From Spiribacter roseus (lineage in GTDB: Bacteria > Pseudomonadota > Gammaproteobacteria > Nitrococcales > Nitrococcaceae): a DNA stretch of 64,000 nt. Location of the stretch: NCBI RefSeq assembly GCF_002813635.1, contig NZ_CP016382.1:1364001-1428000 (forward strand), written 5' to 3'. Shown here one piece after another: positions 51,363 through 60,637 of this stretch (the stretch's first letter is position 1; each line of letters starts with the position of its first letter). A program made the position numbers and the translations under genes. The notes beneath the pieces are model-generated. The model ran no database searches. It was not told where the DNA came from and saw only the letters and a list, made by a program, of their open reading frames with translations.

Positions 51363-51717
51363 TGGAAGCCGGCCTGTAAGCCGGGTTCTGTCGAGGGCAA
51401 TCATTCCTCTGGGATGCGTGTCGCCACGCACCTCAAGCGACCTACCCGGGAGCTCGCACGGGCCGTGCTTGCACTCCCCTATTCGGTCTTGCTCCGGGTG
51501 GGGTTTACCGTGCCACGCGATGTTGCCATGCGTGCGGTGCGCTCTTACCGCACCTTTTCACCCTTGCCTGTGCCGTGCGGACACGGCCATCGGCGGTCTG
51601 ATCTCTGCGGCACTTTCCGTCGGCTCTCGCCGCCCAGGCGTTACCTGGCACCCTGCCCTATGGAGCCCGGACTTTCCTCGACGCCCTGAGGCGCCGCGAC
51701 TGCCCGGCCGACTTCCG
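51363..51717 (-). ncRNA. rnpB: RNase P RNA (rnpB), class A
   Basis: The catalytic RNA of RNase P, which matures tRNA 5' ends. Read on the minus strand, the 5' end GGAAGTCGGCCGGGCAGTC pairs with the 3' end CCGGCTTCC (P1). The conserved core is visible: GAGGAAAGTCCGGGCTCC near the 5' end, AGGGTGCCAGGTAACGCCTGG, GAAAGTGCCGCAGAGA, GTAAGAGCGCACCG, GGTAAACCCCACCCGGAGCAA and the 3' AGATGAAT-like region as GAGGAATGATTGCCC. A T-run follows the 3' end. TAGACT about 6 bases upstream of the 5' end is a plausible -10. It lies between rsmI and mraZ, as in pseudomonads. Ends are accurate to a few bases. Confidence 0.95.
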
Positions 51718-51742
51718 TGGGTAGTCTATCATCCCGGCCGCA

Positions 51743-52609
51743 TCAGCCGCGGGGATTCGAGTCCTGCTCGAGCACCTGCTGGTAGAGCTGATTGACCGAC
51801 GCGCCGGTCAGTCTCGCCAGCACCCGCGCCGTCGACTTCGCCCCAAGCCCCTCGTGGCGTAGCAGACGCACCAGCTCATCCGTCGCGGGCAGACCCGGCG
51901 CGGGGGCGACGGCCGGCTCTGGCGCCGGCCCGACCACCAGCACGAACTCGCCCCGACACTGATCGCTGTCGCCCGCAACCCATGCGCGCAGACCGGCCAG
52001 CGCGTCGACACGGGTCGTTTCGAAGCGTTTGGTCAGCTCACGGCAGATCGCTGCCTCGCGCTCGGCGCCGAAGGCATGCTCCATCGCCTCGAGCGTGCCG
52101 GGCAGACGCCGCCCGGCTTCTAGAAACACCTGCGTGCAGGCCGTATCCGCAAGGGCCTGCAGCCGACGCTGGCGTGGGCCCGCCCGCGACGGCAGAAAGC
52201 CCTCGTAGCTGAACCGGTCCGTGGGCAGCCCGGCGATGGACAGCGCCGCGATCACGCTGGACGGCCCGGGCACGGTCAGCACCGGGTAGCCGGCCTGATG
52301 GACGGCCCGCACCAGCCGATAGCCCGGATCGCTGATCAGCGGGGTGCCGGCATCACTGATCAGCGCGACCGACTCGCCATCGGCAAGCCAGTTGGTCAGC
52401 CGCTCCACCCGGGCGCTTTCATTGTGCTCATGAAGACTGATCAGCGAACCCTGAAGCCCCAGGCGCTGCAGCAGCTGACGACTGTGGCGGGTGTCCTCGG
52501 CGGCGATGTGATCAGCACTGCCAAGCACCTCACAGGCCCGGGGACTGATATCGCCCAGATTACCGATGGGTGTTGCGACCACATGGAGGGTCCCGGTGCG
52601 GTTTGACAC
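51743..52609 (-). CDS. rsmI: RsmI, 16S rRNA 2'-O-methyltransferase (C1402)
   Basis: A tetrapyrrole-methylase-fold enzyme. The 288 residues start with LHVVATPIGNLGDISPRA and include AEDTRHSRQLL, SDAGTPLISDPGYRLV, VPGPSSVIAAL and the PSRAGPRQRRLQ segment, all typical. The start is GTG at 52607-52609. It is divergent from lpoA. Its 3' end carries the rnpB promoter region. Confidence 0.96.
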   Translation of the reverse strand: MSNRTGTLHVVATPIGNLGDISPRACEVLGSADHIAAEDTRHSRQLLQRLGLQGSLISLHEHNESARVERLTNWLADGESVALISDAGTPLISDPGYRLVRAVHQAGYPVLTVPGPSSVIAALSIAGLPTDRFSYEGFLPSRAGPRQRRLQALADTACTQVFLEAGRRLPGTLEAMEHAFGAEREAAICRELTKRFETTRVDALAGLRAWVAGDSDQCRGEFVLVVGPAPEPAVAPAPGLPATDELVRLLRHEGLGAKSTARVLARLTGASVNQLYQQVLEQDSNPRG

Positions 52610-52685
52610 GGTTTATCCCCGGACTCGATACTTTCGGACAGTTTGACAGTTTAACCGCCCGCCCATGCCACCGCGAGGCCTGCCT

Positions 52686-54575
52686 GTGCCCACCCCGCGA
52701 CTGCCGCTCATTGCCCTGTTCACCGCGCTGGTGGTCGCCGGATGCTCGTCCCTCGACACCCGCGAGGCTACGGCCCCGCTGACATCGCTGGAACACCCGC
52801 GCATCGACGCGGCCGAGTCGGCCCTCGCCGTGAATGACCCCGCCAGCGCCGTCGCGCTGCTGCGCATGGCGGCGAGCGACTTCTCCGGGCCAACCGCCAC
52901 CGGCCTGCGCCTGGAGGCGGCCCGCGTTGCACTGGCCATGGGCGACCCGGCCGCCGCCCAGCGACTGCTGAACGAGCGTGACGCCATCGCCAGCGCGGAC
53001 AACGAGGCCATCACCATTGTCCTGCGCACCCGCCTTGACGAGACCCTCAGTGATCGCCAGATCATCGATCGACTCGAGAACCTGCCCGCCCCGCTTTCCG
53101 CACGCATGGTGCCGTACCGCCTTCAGGCACTGATCGACGCGAAGGCGGCCAGCGGGGACTGGATCGGGGCCATCAATGACTGGCGCACCCTGGATCGAAA
53201 GGCCCTGTCGCCGGCCCGACGCGGGCGTAGCGAGGCGCGCCTGTGGCAGGCGCTGCAGGCGGCGCCGATGGCAGCGCTGCGGCGCGCTGCGGATTCCGCT
53301 CGTCAGCCGGTCACGACGCAGTGGCTTGAGCTTGCCATCGGCGTGCGTCAACGCGCCCTGGACGCCGAAGCCACCCGGGCTTTTCTGGCCGATCATCGAC
53401 GCTCAGCGGTGGACGCTGGCATCAGCCAGCGCCTGATCCGGCGGATCCTTGCCATGCAGCGCGCCGATCTGTCACCGCCACGCCGCGTCGCGGTACTGCT
53501 CCCCCTGAGCGGTGACTGGGCCGGCGCCGGGCGGCGGATTCGCGACGGTCTGCTCGCCGCCTATCACACCGACAGCGGCGACCAACCCGTACTGGCATTT
53601 TTCGATGTTGGCGCCGACGGCCTGAGCGTGACCGCCGCCTATCAGCAGGCACGCGCGGAGGGGGCGGGGCGCGTGATCGGTCCGCTGCGAAAATCCGCGC
53701 TGCGCGATCTGGTGGCCTCGACGGATCTGTCGGTTCCGGTCCTGGCCCTCAACCGCATTGACAGCGATCGCGGCGGGCCGCGCCTCCAGCAATTCGGGCT
53801 GGCGCCCGAGAACGACGCCAGGGCCACCGCCGCGCTGGCCAATCAGATGGGTCAGGAGCGAATGCTGGTCATCCGCCGCGACGACGACTGGGGAAGCCGG
53901 GTTGCCACGGCTTTTAAAACCGCACTGACCGAGGCGGACGCGGCCATCGTCGGCGAGCAGCGCTACCCTCCCGACCAGCAGGACCTGAGCTTTCCGATCA
54001 AGGCACTGTTGGGCATCGATGCCAGCGAAACCCGGCACGAACGCCTTGAGTCCATCACCGGCGAGCGCTTTGGCTTCGAGGCGCGCCGCCGCCAGGACAT
54101 TGATGGCCTGTTCATGGCCGCCCGCGAGCGCGACGCCCGACTGGTGCTGCCGCAGTTGCGCTTCCACCGCGGCATCGGTCTGCCCATCTTCGGGGTTGGC
54201 ACCAGCGTCCCGGGCGACCCCGACAGCAGCGCGCGGAGCGACCTCGACGGGCTGCTCTTTGCCCGCATGCCCTGGCTGCTGGATGACGCCCCAGTGCCCG
54301 CGGCCGACGCACTCCAGCAACAGCTGTCCCCCGCCGATCCGTCGGCGGCCCGCCTGCGACTGCAGTCACTGGGCATCGACAGTTATCGCCTGCTCTCCGG
54401 CCTCCCGGCACTGGCTCGGGACCCGGAACTGAGCATGCCGGGTGCCTCAGGACGGCTTTCGATCAATGAACGCCAGCAGATCCAGCGCGCATTGCTGCCC
54501 GTCCAGATGACCGAGGCCGGCATCCGACGACTGAATCGTGTCGACGGCGAGGCCGTCACGGACCGGGTGCCGTGA
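52686..54575 (+). CDS. lpoA: LpoA (YraM), outer-membrane lipoprotein activator of PBP1a
   Basis: LpoA reaches from the outer membrane to stimulate the peptidoglycan synthase PBP1a. The 629 residues start with a lipoprotein signal (hydrophobic core, lipobox VVAGC, lipidated Cys near residue 20). A helical TPR-like N-terminal domain follows (to about 260), then a periplasmic-binding-protein-like domain (RVAVLLPLSGDWAGAGRRIRDGLLAAY...). The GTG at 52686 is chosen because GAGG lies 7 bases upstream; an ATG at 52665 has no ribosome site and adds seven residues. It is first in lpoA-yraN-diaA. Confidence 0.9.
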   Translation: MPTPRLPLIALFTALVVAGCSSLDTREATAPLTSLEHPRIDAAESALAVNDPASAVALLRMAASDFSGPTATGLRLEAARVALAMGDPAAAQRLLNERDAIASADNEAITIVLRTRLDETLSDRQIIDRLENLPAPLSARMVPYRLQALIDAKAASGDWIGAINDWRTLDRKALSPARRGRSEARLWQALQAAPMAALRRAADSARQPVTTQWLELAIGVRQRALDAEATRAFLADHRRSAVDAGISQRLIRRILAMQRADLSPPRRVAVLLPLSGDWAGAGRRIRDGLLAAYHTDSGDQPVLAFFDVGADGLSVTAAYQQARAEGAGRVIGPLRKSALRDLVASTDLSVPVLALNRIDSDRGGPRLQQFGLAPENDARATAALANQMGQERMLVIRRDDDWGSRVATAFKTALTEADAAIVGEQRYPPDQQDLSFPIKALLGIDASETRHERLESITGERFGFEARRRQDIDGLFMAARERDARLVLPQLRFHRGIGLPIFGVGTSVPGDPDSSARSDLDGLLFARMPWLLDDAPVPAADALQQQLSPADPSAARLRLQSLGIDSYRLLSGLPALARDPELSMPGASGRLSINERQQIQRALLPVQMTEAGIRRLNRVDGEAVTDRVP

Positions 54576-54931
54576 CCACCCACGCGCACCAGACCGGCGC
54601 AGCCGCCGAGGCCCTGGCCCTGGAATACCTCGAGGCTGAGGGCCTGAAACTGAGGGCACGCAATTTTCGGATTCGCCGCGGCGAGATCGATCTCATCATG
54701 GAGGACCACGGCGAGATCGTCTTTGTCGAGGTACGCGCCCGTCACCGAAGCGGATTTGGCGACGGCATCGACAGCATTACCGCGGCCAAACGCCGGCGGC
54801 TGATCGCCACCGCCAAGGCCTGGCTGCAGCGCCAGCGCAGTGAGCCACCGACGCGCTTTGACGTGATCGCGGTAACGCCTGACACCGGCCGCGTGGAATG
54901 GATCCGGGATGCATTCCACGCCGATGAATGA
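54572..54931 (+). CDS. yraN: YraN (UPF0102), nuclease-fold protein
   Basis: A 119-residue protein of the UPF0102 family, which has a restriction-endonuclease-like fold. Family features are GAAAEALALEYLEAEGL near 10, RNFRIRRGEIDLIMED and IVFVEVRARH, giving the acidic residues E and D of the fold. The function in the cell is unproven; it always sits beside lpoA and diaA. It starts in a GTGA overlap with lpoA. Confidence 0.9.
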   Translation: MTTHAHQTGAAAEALALEYLEAEGLKLRARNFRIRRGEIDLIMEDHGEIVFVEVRARHRSGFGDGIDSITAAKRRRLIATAKAWLQRQRSEPPTRFDVIAVTPDTGRVEWIRDAFHADE

Positions 54932-54949
54932 CCCAACACCACCGAATAG

Positions 54950-55546
<597 letters not shown>

Positions 55547-55572
55547 CCGCCCGCCCGGGCAAAAACAGGCCG

Positions 55573-55980
55573 CTACTTGATGACGCGCAGCCCGGGCTGC
55601 CCCCTGCCGCCCGGCGACGAATCGGAGGACGAGTCCCCGTCACTGCCATCCGGCGGTGGATCGTGCTCACCATCCTCGGGAGTGAACAGCATTCCACGTC
55701 CATTCTCCCGGGCGTAGATCGCCATGACTTCGGCGACCGGCACGCTGACCTGGCGTGGCTGGCCGCCAAATCGGGCGCTGAAGGCAATCAGTTCATTGCC
55801 CAGGTCAAGCCCGCGCACCGCCGCCGGGGCCACGTTGAGCACCAGCTGACCGGCGTCGGCAAATTCGAGTGGAGCCACCACGCCTTCGCCTTCGGCGTTG
55901 ACCAGCAGGTGGGGCGTCAGATCGTTATCCGCGATCCACTCGTAGAGACCGCGGATCAGGTAGGGCCGACTCGGCGTCAT
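55573..55980 (-). CDS. sspB: SspB, ClpXP specificity-enhancing adaptor
   Basis: SspB delivers ssrA-tagged proteins to ClpXP. The 135 residues have the folded domain with PYLIRGLYEWIADNDLTPHLLVNA at the start and a flexible acidic Ser/Gly linker. The tail GQPGLRVIK is the ClpX-binding motif. The ATG at 55978-55980 overlaps the sspA stop by ATGA. The tail-to-tail gap to diaA is 26 bases. Confidence 0.95.
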   Translation of the reverse strand: MTPSRPYLIRGLYEWIADNDLTPHLLVNAEGEGVVAPLEFADAGQLVLNVAPAAVRGLDLGNELIAFSARFGGQPRQVSVPVAEVMAIYARENGRGMLFTPEDGEHDPPPDGSDGDSSSDSSPGGRGQPGLRVIK

Positions 55981-56558
55981 GAGGCTTTGCGCATTCCCTT
56001 TTCCGTGTGCGTGAGACTGGCCACGAACGCATCGCGGCTGAACAGCCGATCCGCATAGGCGGCCACCGCCGAAGCGCCCTCCGGCAGTTCCACACCATAA
56101 TGCCCAAGCCGCCAGAGCACCGGCGCCAGCACACAATCCATCATGGTGATGTCATCGCTGAGGAAGTACTGACGCCCGGTATCAAATACGTCCGCCCCTG
56201 CCAGCAGGCTCTCGGCAAGCTGACGGCGGATCGGCGGCCGCCGGCGCCGGTCGGCACGCTCGAGCTGATGCATGAGACCGTACCAGTCGCGCTCGATGCG
56301 CGAAATCACCAGTTTCGACTTGGCGCGCGAGACGGGATCGATGGGCATCAGCGGGGGGTGTGGAAAGCGCTCGTCGAGATACTCGCAGATCACCCGCGGG
56401 TCATAGAGCGCCAGATCACGATCGACCAGCGTCGGTGTTTCCGCGTAGGGGTTGAGCTGTGGCAGGTCCTCGGGGGGCGGCCCGTCGGGCAGCACCTCGA
56501 CCACATCGGCGTCGATGCCTTTTTCCGCAAGGACGACCCGCACCCGGTGGCTGTCCAC
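55977..56558 (-). CDS. sspA: SspA, RNA-polymerase-associated stringent starvation protein A (N-terminus probably longer)
   Basis: SspA is a glutathione-transferase-fold protein that binds RNA polymerase. From the GTG at 56556-56558 there are 193 residues, including VRVVLAEKGIDADVVEVL, NPYAETPTLVDRDLALYDPRVICEYLDERFPHPPLMP and IERDWYGLM, all typical. However, the frame upstream encodes RPSIGLYSDPLSV, which is the first strand of the thioredoxin-like fold in SspA. The GTG start would remove it. No ATG, GTG or TTG exists in that frame up to the petC stop, so a non-canonical start is likely, for example the CTG at 56601-56603. It follows petC by a short gap. Confidence 0.85.
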   Translation of the reverse strand: MDSHRVRVVLAEKGIDADVVEVLPDGPPPEDLPQLNPYAETPTLVDRDLALYDPRVICEYLDERFPHPPLMPIDPVSRAKSKLVISRIERDWYGLMHQLERADRRRRPPIRRQLAESLLAGADVFDTGRQYFLSDDITMMDCVLAPVLWRLGHYGVELPEGASAVAAYADRLFSRDAFVASLTHTEKGMRKAS

Positions 56559-56591
56559 CGAGAGCGGGTCACTGTAGAGCCCGATGGACGG

Positions 56592-56606
56592 CCGCTGACT
56601 CAGCGG
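56592..56606. repeat. Perfect inverted repeat in the petC-sspA gap
   Basis: CCGCTGA-C-TCAGCGG is a 15-base palindrome with a single central base. It can form a short hairpin (CCGCT/AGCGG with a 5-base loop) in the transcript, or be a protein site. It covers the candidate CTG start of sspA. Confidence 0.5.
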
Positions 56607-56632
56607 GACCGTCGACGCGCTTCGCTGACTCC

Positions 56633-57364
56633 TCAGTGGATGTCCCTCCAGTATTCGCGCTTGAGCAGATAGGCAAGGATGGTGAAGATCACCAGAAAGC
56701 CGATCACCCAGACACCGATCTCCTGGCGCTTGGCCCGGACCGGCTCGGCCATGAAGGCCATGAAATTGGTGATGTCACGCGTCGCCCGGTGGTATTCCGA
56801 CTCGCTCAGCGTGCCCTGCTGCCCCTCTGGCAGGACCACCTCAGCCACCTGCTGCTCGCCGTGGCTTTCCTCGTAGCGGGCCTCGGGCACCCCCTGCATC
56901 CGCCAGAGGACATGGGGCATCGAGGAGTTGGCAAGCAGGGTGTTGTTCCAGCCAATGCTGGCATCCGGATCCCGGTAGAAGCTGTTGAGATAGGTATAGA
57001 CCCAGTCGGCTCCACGTGCCCGGGCGGTCAGCGACAGGTCCGGCGGCTCTGCGCCGAACCAGTCCGATGCATCGGCGCTGCGCATGGCGGCGTTGATGGT
57101 GTCACCGGGCGTGTAGTCGCCATAGATCAGATTGGACTCCACCGTTTCCATGGACACGCCCAGTGCCTCGGGCAGGGCGTTCCAGCGGACATACTCGGCG
57201 GAATGGCAGCCCATGCAGTTGTTGGCGAACAGCTTCGCCCCACGCTGTAGCGATGCCTCGTCGGATACATCGACGCGGGCGTCCATCAGGTCACCACCCC
57301 CGCCGGCGGACCATGCCGGCGCGGACAGGCAGGTGAGCAGGGCAATCAGGAGGAGTTTTCTCAT
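56633..57364 (-). CDS. petC: PetC, cytochrome c1 of the bc1 complex
   Basis: The haem c subunit that passes electrons to soluble cytochrome c. The 243 residues have a signal peptide (to about 22), the haem site NNCMGCHSAEY near 51-55, the Met-ligand region around NSSMPHVLW, and a C-terminal anchor helix (EIGVWVIGFLVIFTILAYLL). It overlaps the petB stop by one base. It is the last pet gene; sspA follows. Confidence 0.96.
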   Translation of the reverse strand: MRKLLLIALLTCLSAPAWSAGGGGDLMDARVDVSDEASLQRGAKLFANNCMGCHSAEYVRWNALPEALGVSMETVESNLIYGDYTPGDTINAAMRSADASDWFGAEPPDLSLTARARGADWVYTYLNSFYRDPDASIGWNNTLLANSSMPHVLWRMQGVPEARYEESHGEQQVAEVVLPEGQQGTLSESEYHRATRDITNFMAFMAEPVRAKRQEIGVWVIGFLVIFTILAYLLKREYWRDIH

Positions 57365-58617
57365 CAGTCCGTCACCCGATCCGGTACCGGCTTGGTACGC
57401 TCAAACCCGAACGCCGTGTAAGCGAACAGGAAGATGAAAAAGCCGAAGTACACCGCGCTCCAGATCTGCGCCCAGGTTGTCACCGTCAGCCCAAAGTACA
57501 GGTCCGAGGGTGCCTGCAGGCCGAGGTAGCTGAGGCAGACGAAAGCCACTGCAAACAGGCCCAGCGCAAGCTTGTGACCGAGCCCGCGGTAGCGCACCGA
57601 GCGTACCCGTCCACGATCGATCCATGGCAGCAGGAACAGCAGGAAAATCGCCGAGCCCATCGCGATCACGCCCCCGAGCTTGTCGGGAATCGCCCGCAGG
57701 ATCGAGTAGAACGCGGTGAAATACCACACCGGTGCGATGTGCGCCGGCGTCTGCATGGGGTCGGCCGGCTGGAAGTTCGGCGGCTCCAGAAACAGCCCAC
57801 CCATTTCCGGGGCGAAGAAAACCACCGCCGAGAAGAAGATCAGGAAGACCCCAAGACCGAAGGTGTCCTTGACCGTGTAGTAGGGATGGAACGGGATGCC
57901 GTCTTTCGGCTTGCCGTCCGCACCCTTGTTCTTCTTGATGTCGACGCCGTCGGGGTTATTCGATCCGACCTCGTGGAGGGCGAGGATGTGGAACACCACC
58001 AGACCCACCAAAGCCAGCGGCAGCGCCACCACATGCAGGGCGAAGAATCGGTTCAGGGTAACGCCGGAGATGTTGTAGTCACCGCGGATCCACAGGGCCA
58101 GCTCTTCGCCCACCCCCGGAATGGCACCGAACAGAGAGATGATGACCTGCGCGCCCCAATACGACATCTGTCCCCAAGGCAGCAGATAGCCCATGAAGGC
58201 CTCGGCCATCAGCGCGACATAGATGATCATGCCGAACACCCAGATCAGCTCGCGGGGCTTCTGGTAGGAACCATAGAGCAGTGCCCGGAACATATGCAGG
58301 TAGACGACCACAAAGAACGCCGAGGCGCCGGTGGAGTGCATATAGCGGATGAGCCATCCCCACTCTACATCCCGCATGATGTACTCCACCGACGAGAACG
58401 CCCCCTCGGCCGAGGGGTTGTAGTTCATCGTCAGCCAGATGCCGGTCAGTAGCTGATTGACCAGCACGAACAGCGACAGCGCGCCGAAGTAGTACCAGAT
58501 GTTGAAATTCTTGGGGGCGTAGTACTCGCCGACATGCTCGTTCCACATGCGGCTGAGCGGGAAACGGGCGTCCACCCAGCCCAGCACGCCACCCTGCACC
58601 TTGGTTGTGTCACTCAT
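57364..58617 (-). CDS. petB: PetB, cytochrome b of the bc1 complex
   Basis: The quinol-oxidising membrane subunit with two b haems. The 417 residues have eight or nine helices. The haem ligands lie in the pairs RYMHSTGASAFFVVVYLH and RFFALHVVALPLALVGLVVFH. The quinol-site PEW-type motif appears as PVWYFTAFYSILRAIP (PVW), a variant seen in many proteobacteria. It is fused full-length b (not split b6/IV). It overlaps petA by one base. Confidence 0.96.
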   Translation of the reverse strand: MSDTTKVQGGVLGWVDARFPLSRMWNEHVGEYYAPKNFNIWYYFGALSLFVLVNQLLTGIWLTMNYNPSAEGAFSSVEYIMRDVEWGWLIRYMHSTGASAFFVVVYLHMFRALLYGSYQKPRELIWVFGMIIYVALMAEAFMGYLLPWGQMSYWGAQVIISLFGAIPGVGEELALWIRGDYNISGVTLNRFFALHVVALPLALVGLVVFHILALHEVGSNNPDGVDIKKNKGADGKPKDGIPFHPYYTVKDTFGLGVFLIFFSAVVFFAPEMGGLFLEPPNFQPADPMQTPAHIAPVWYFTAFYSILRAIPDKLGGVIAMGSAIFLLFLLPWIDRGRVRSVRYRGLGHKLALGLFAVAFVCLSYLGLQAPSDLYFGLTVTTWAQIWSAVYFGFFIFLFAYTAFGFERTKPVPDRVTD

Positions 58618-59207
58618 CAGGCCGCCTCCTGGTCTTCCCCGACCACGATCACGCCATTGTCAGCGATCCGGTAGGGGGGGACTTCAAGATTGGTCGGCGC
58701 CGGCACCCCGGCGTAGACCCGTCCCGCGTTATCAAATTTGGAGCCGTGACAGGGGCAGAAGAACCCCCCCGGCCAGTTGGTATCAAGCGATCCCGGCTGG
58801 GGCATGAACGAAGGAATGCAACCCAGATGGGTACAGATCGGCACCACCACGAAGAATTCCGGCTCCACCGAGCGATACATGTTCTGCGCGTAGGCGGGCT
58901 GCTGGCTGGCGACGGCGGAGTCCGGATCGCTCAGCACGTCATCATGACCGGCCAGCGAGTCGATCGCCGTCTCGGAGCGGCGGATCACCCAGACCGGCTG
59001 ACCGCGCCAGGTCACGTTGACCTTCTGCCCGGGCTGCATGGTCGAGGCATCGACTTCCACCGGCGCCCCCGCGGCCCGTGTCCGCGCGCTGGGGTTCCAG
59101 TACGCGAGGAAGGGCACCGCGACGTAGGCCGCACCAATACCACCGACGACACCGACCGCACCGGTCAGGAACCGGCGACGGCTGTTGTTTGCTTTGTCCT
59201 CTGACAT
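58617..59207 (-). CDS. petA: PetA, Rieske iron-sulfur protein of the bc1 complex
   Basis: The [2Fe-2S] subunit that takes the first electron from quinol. The 196 residues begin with a twin-arginine-type signal anchor (NSRRRFLTGAVGVVGGIGAAYVAVPFL). The cluster-binding boxes are CTHLGC and CPCHGS, with a GSLDTNWPGGF insertion between. Tat export is expected for Rieske proteins. It is the first gene of petABC-sspAB and is divergent from degS. Confidence 0.96.
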   Translation of the reverse strand: MSEDKANNSRRRFLTGAVGVVGGIGAAYVAVPFLAYWNPSARTRAAGAPVEVDASTMQPGQKVNVTWRGQPVWVIRRSETAIDSLAGHDDVLSDPDSAVASQQPAYAQNMYRSVEPEFFVVVPICTHLGCIPSFMPQPGSLDTNWPGGFFCPCHGSKFDNAGRVYAGVPAPTNLEVPPYRIADNGVIVVGEDQEAA

Positions 59208-59290
59208 CTGGATCCTCTGGGTCAGGCCTGTCTCTGGGCGGGAGCAGCATCGTCACCGGGGGCCGGACGGCCCGCTGAGCGCGCACAATC

Positions 59291-59397
59291 GGACACTGTC
59301 CGCAATGGCGGTAGAATCCCGCATCGAGCGTCCATCGTCAAGATCGGCGGGCCCCGACGACTGCGCCCAACGCCCTGTCCGAACGCGCCGCGGACAG
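59291..59397. promoter_or_regulatory. Dyad-rich intergenic region between petA and degS
   Basis: The 245-base gap contains GGACA-C-TGTCC (59291-59301) and CTGTCC-N11-GGACAG (59375-59397), so the TGTCC/GGACA element occurs four times as two inverted pairs. TATCAT at 59409-59414 is a possible -10 for degS directly after the second dyad. TTGACG on the minus strand (59336-59341) is a possible -35 for petA with a poor -10. No gene is visible in the gap. Confidence 0.4.
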
Positions 59398-59452
59398 CGC
59401 TTTGGGTGTATCATCGCGGTTTATTCATGGAGTGCTGGACCGGATAGCGCGC

Positions 59453-60637
59453 ATGGCCTTCAAACGTTTTACTCGTTTTGTCACCAGTTATGTCCTCGTC
59501 GGGGTGATCGTCGCCATCACCGTGGTCTGGCTGGCACCGGAACTGCTCGGCGGCCGTCCCGCCGGTCCCACGGCCATCAGCGGCGAGGATGCCGCCCGCG
59601 CTGATCCGCGCCCGTCATCGGCCGATGGCCAGCGTTTCAGCTACGCGGATGCCGTCGAGGTCGCGGCCCCCTCGGTGGTCAACATCTACACCGCATCGCG
59701 CAACCCGGATCCGCGCAATGTCTTCCTCGACTCCCCGGCCCTCGATGAGCTGCTTGGCGGCATGACCGCGCAGGAGCAGGAGCGGCTTGATACGTCGCTG
59801 GGATCGGGCCTGCTGGTCAATGCAGCCGGACAACTGCTCACCAACCACCATGTCATCCGCGGCGCCGCCCGCATCCAGGTCATGCTGGCCGACGGCCGAA
59901 ACGCCCCGGCGCGGGTCATCGGCACCGATCCGGAGTCGGACCTGGCCGTTCTCCAGGTCAATGCCGACAACCTCCCGCATGTCCCGCTGGCGGACGGGCG
60001 CGAGACCCGCGTCGGCGATGTCGTGTTCGCCATCGGCAATCCGTTCGGGGTCGGGCAGACCGTCACCCAGGGGATCATCAGTGCCCTCGGCCGAAGCGAG
60101 GTCGGACTGACCACCTTCGAGAACTTCATCCAGACCGATGCGGCGATCAACCCGGGTAACTCCGGCGGTGCGTTGATCAACGCGCGGGGCGAGGTGATCG
60201 GGATCAATACCGCCATTTTCAGTGACAGCGGCAGCTCGACCGGCATCGGCTTCGCCATCCCGGCGGACCTCGCCCAGTCGGTGCTCACCGACATCGTCGA
60301 GAACGGCCGCGTCATCCGGGGCTGGATCGGTGCCCAGATCCTCCCCAATCAGGGGCGCAGCGGGTTGCGTATTGCCGCTGTGCTACCGGGCGGGCCCGCG
60401 GACCGCGCCGGCCTTGCATCGGGGGATGTCATCGAGACCGCCAACGGCGAGCCGGTGCGCACGGTTCAGGGACTGCTCAGCTGGATCACCGAACAGGCGC
60501 CGGGGCGTGAAGTCATCCTCAACGGCCGGCGCGACGGCGAGACCCGGCGCTGGGAAGTGGAGATCGCCGAGCGGCCCACCGACCTTAACGGCGATGCCCC
60601 ACAGCGCCCACCGCAACCCGAGGGTCAGTCGCGGTAG
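59453..60637 (+). CDS. degS: DegS/AlgW-type periplasmic serine protease
   Basis: An inner-membrane-anchored HtrA protease that starts the sigma-E envelope-stress cascade by cutting the anti-sigma factor. The 394 residues have one N-terminal helix (about 9-30), a trypsin-like domain with the triad H133 (TNHHVIRG), D163 (ESDLAVL) and S237 (NPGNSGGA), and one PDZ domain (about 270-370). A single PDZ and membrane anchor favour DegS/AlgW over DegP. The ATG at 59453 starts the typical basic-hydrophobic leader; an in-frame GTG at 59432 is possible. It is convergent with hisD (13-base overlap). Confidence 0.92.
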   Translation: MAFKRFTRFVTSYVLVGVIVAITVVWLAPELLGGRPAGPTAISGEDAARADPRPSSADGQRFSYADAVEVAAPSVVNIYTASRNPDPRNVFLDSPALDELLGGMTAQEQERLDTSLGSGLLVNAAGQLLTNHHVIRGAARIQVMLADGRNAPARVIGTDPESDLAVLQVNADNLPHVPLADGRETRVGDVVFAIGNPFGVGQTVTQGIISALGRSEVGLTTFENFIQTDAAINPGNSGGALINARGEVIGINTAIFSDSGSSTGIGFAIPADLAQSVLTDIVENGRVIRGWIGAQILPNQGRSGLRIAAVLPGGPADRAGLASGDVIETANGEPVRTVQGLLSWITEQAPGREVILNGRRDGETRRWEVEIAERPTDLNGDAPQRPPQPEGQSR

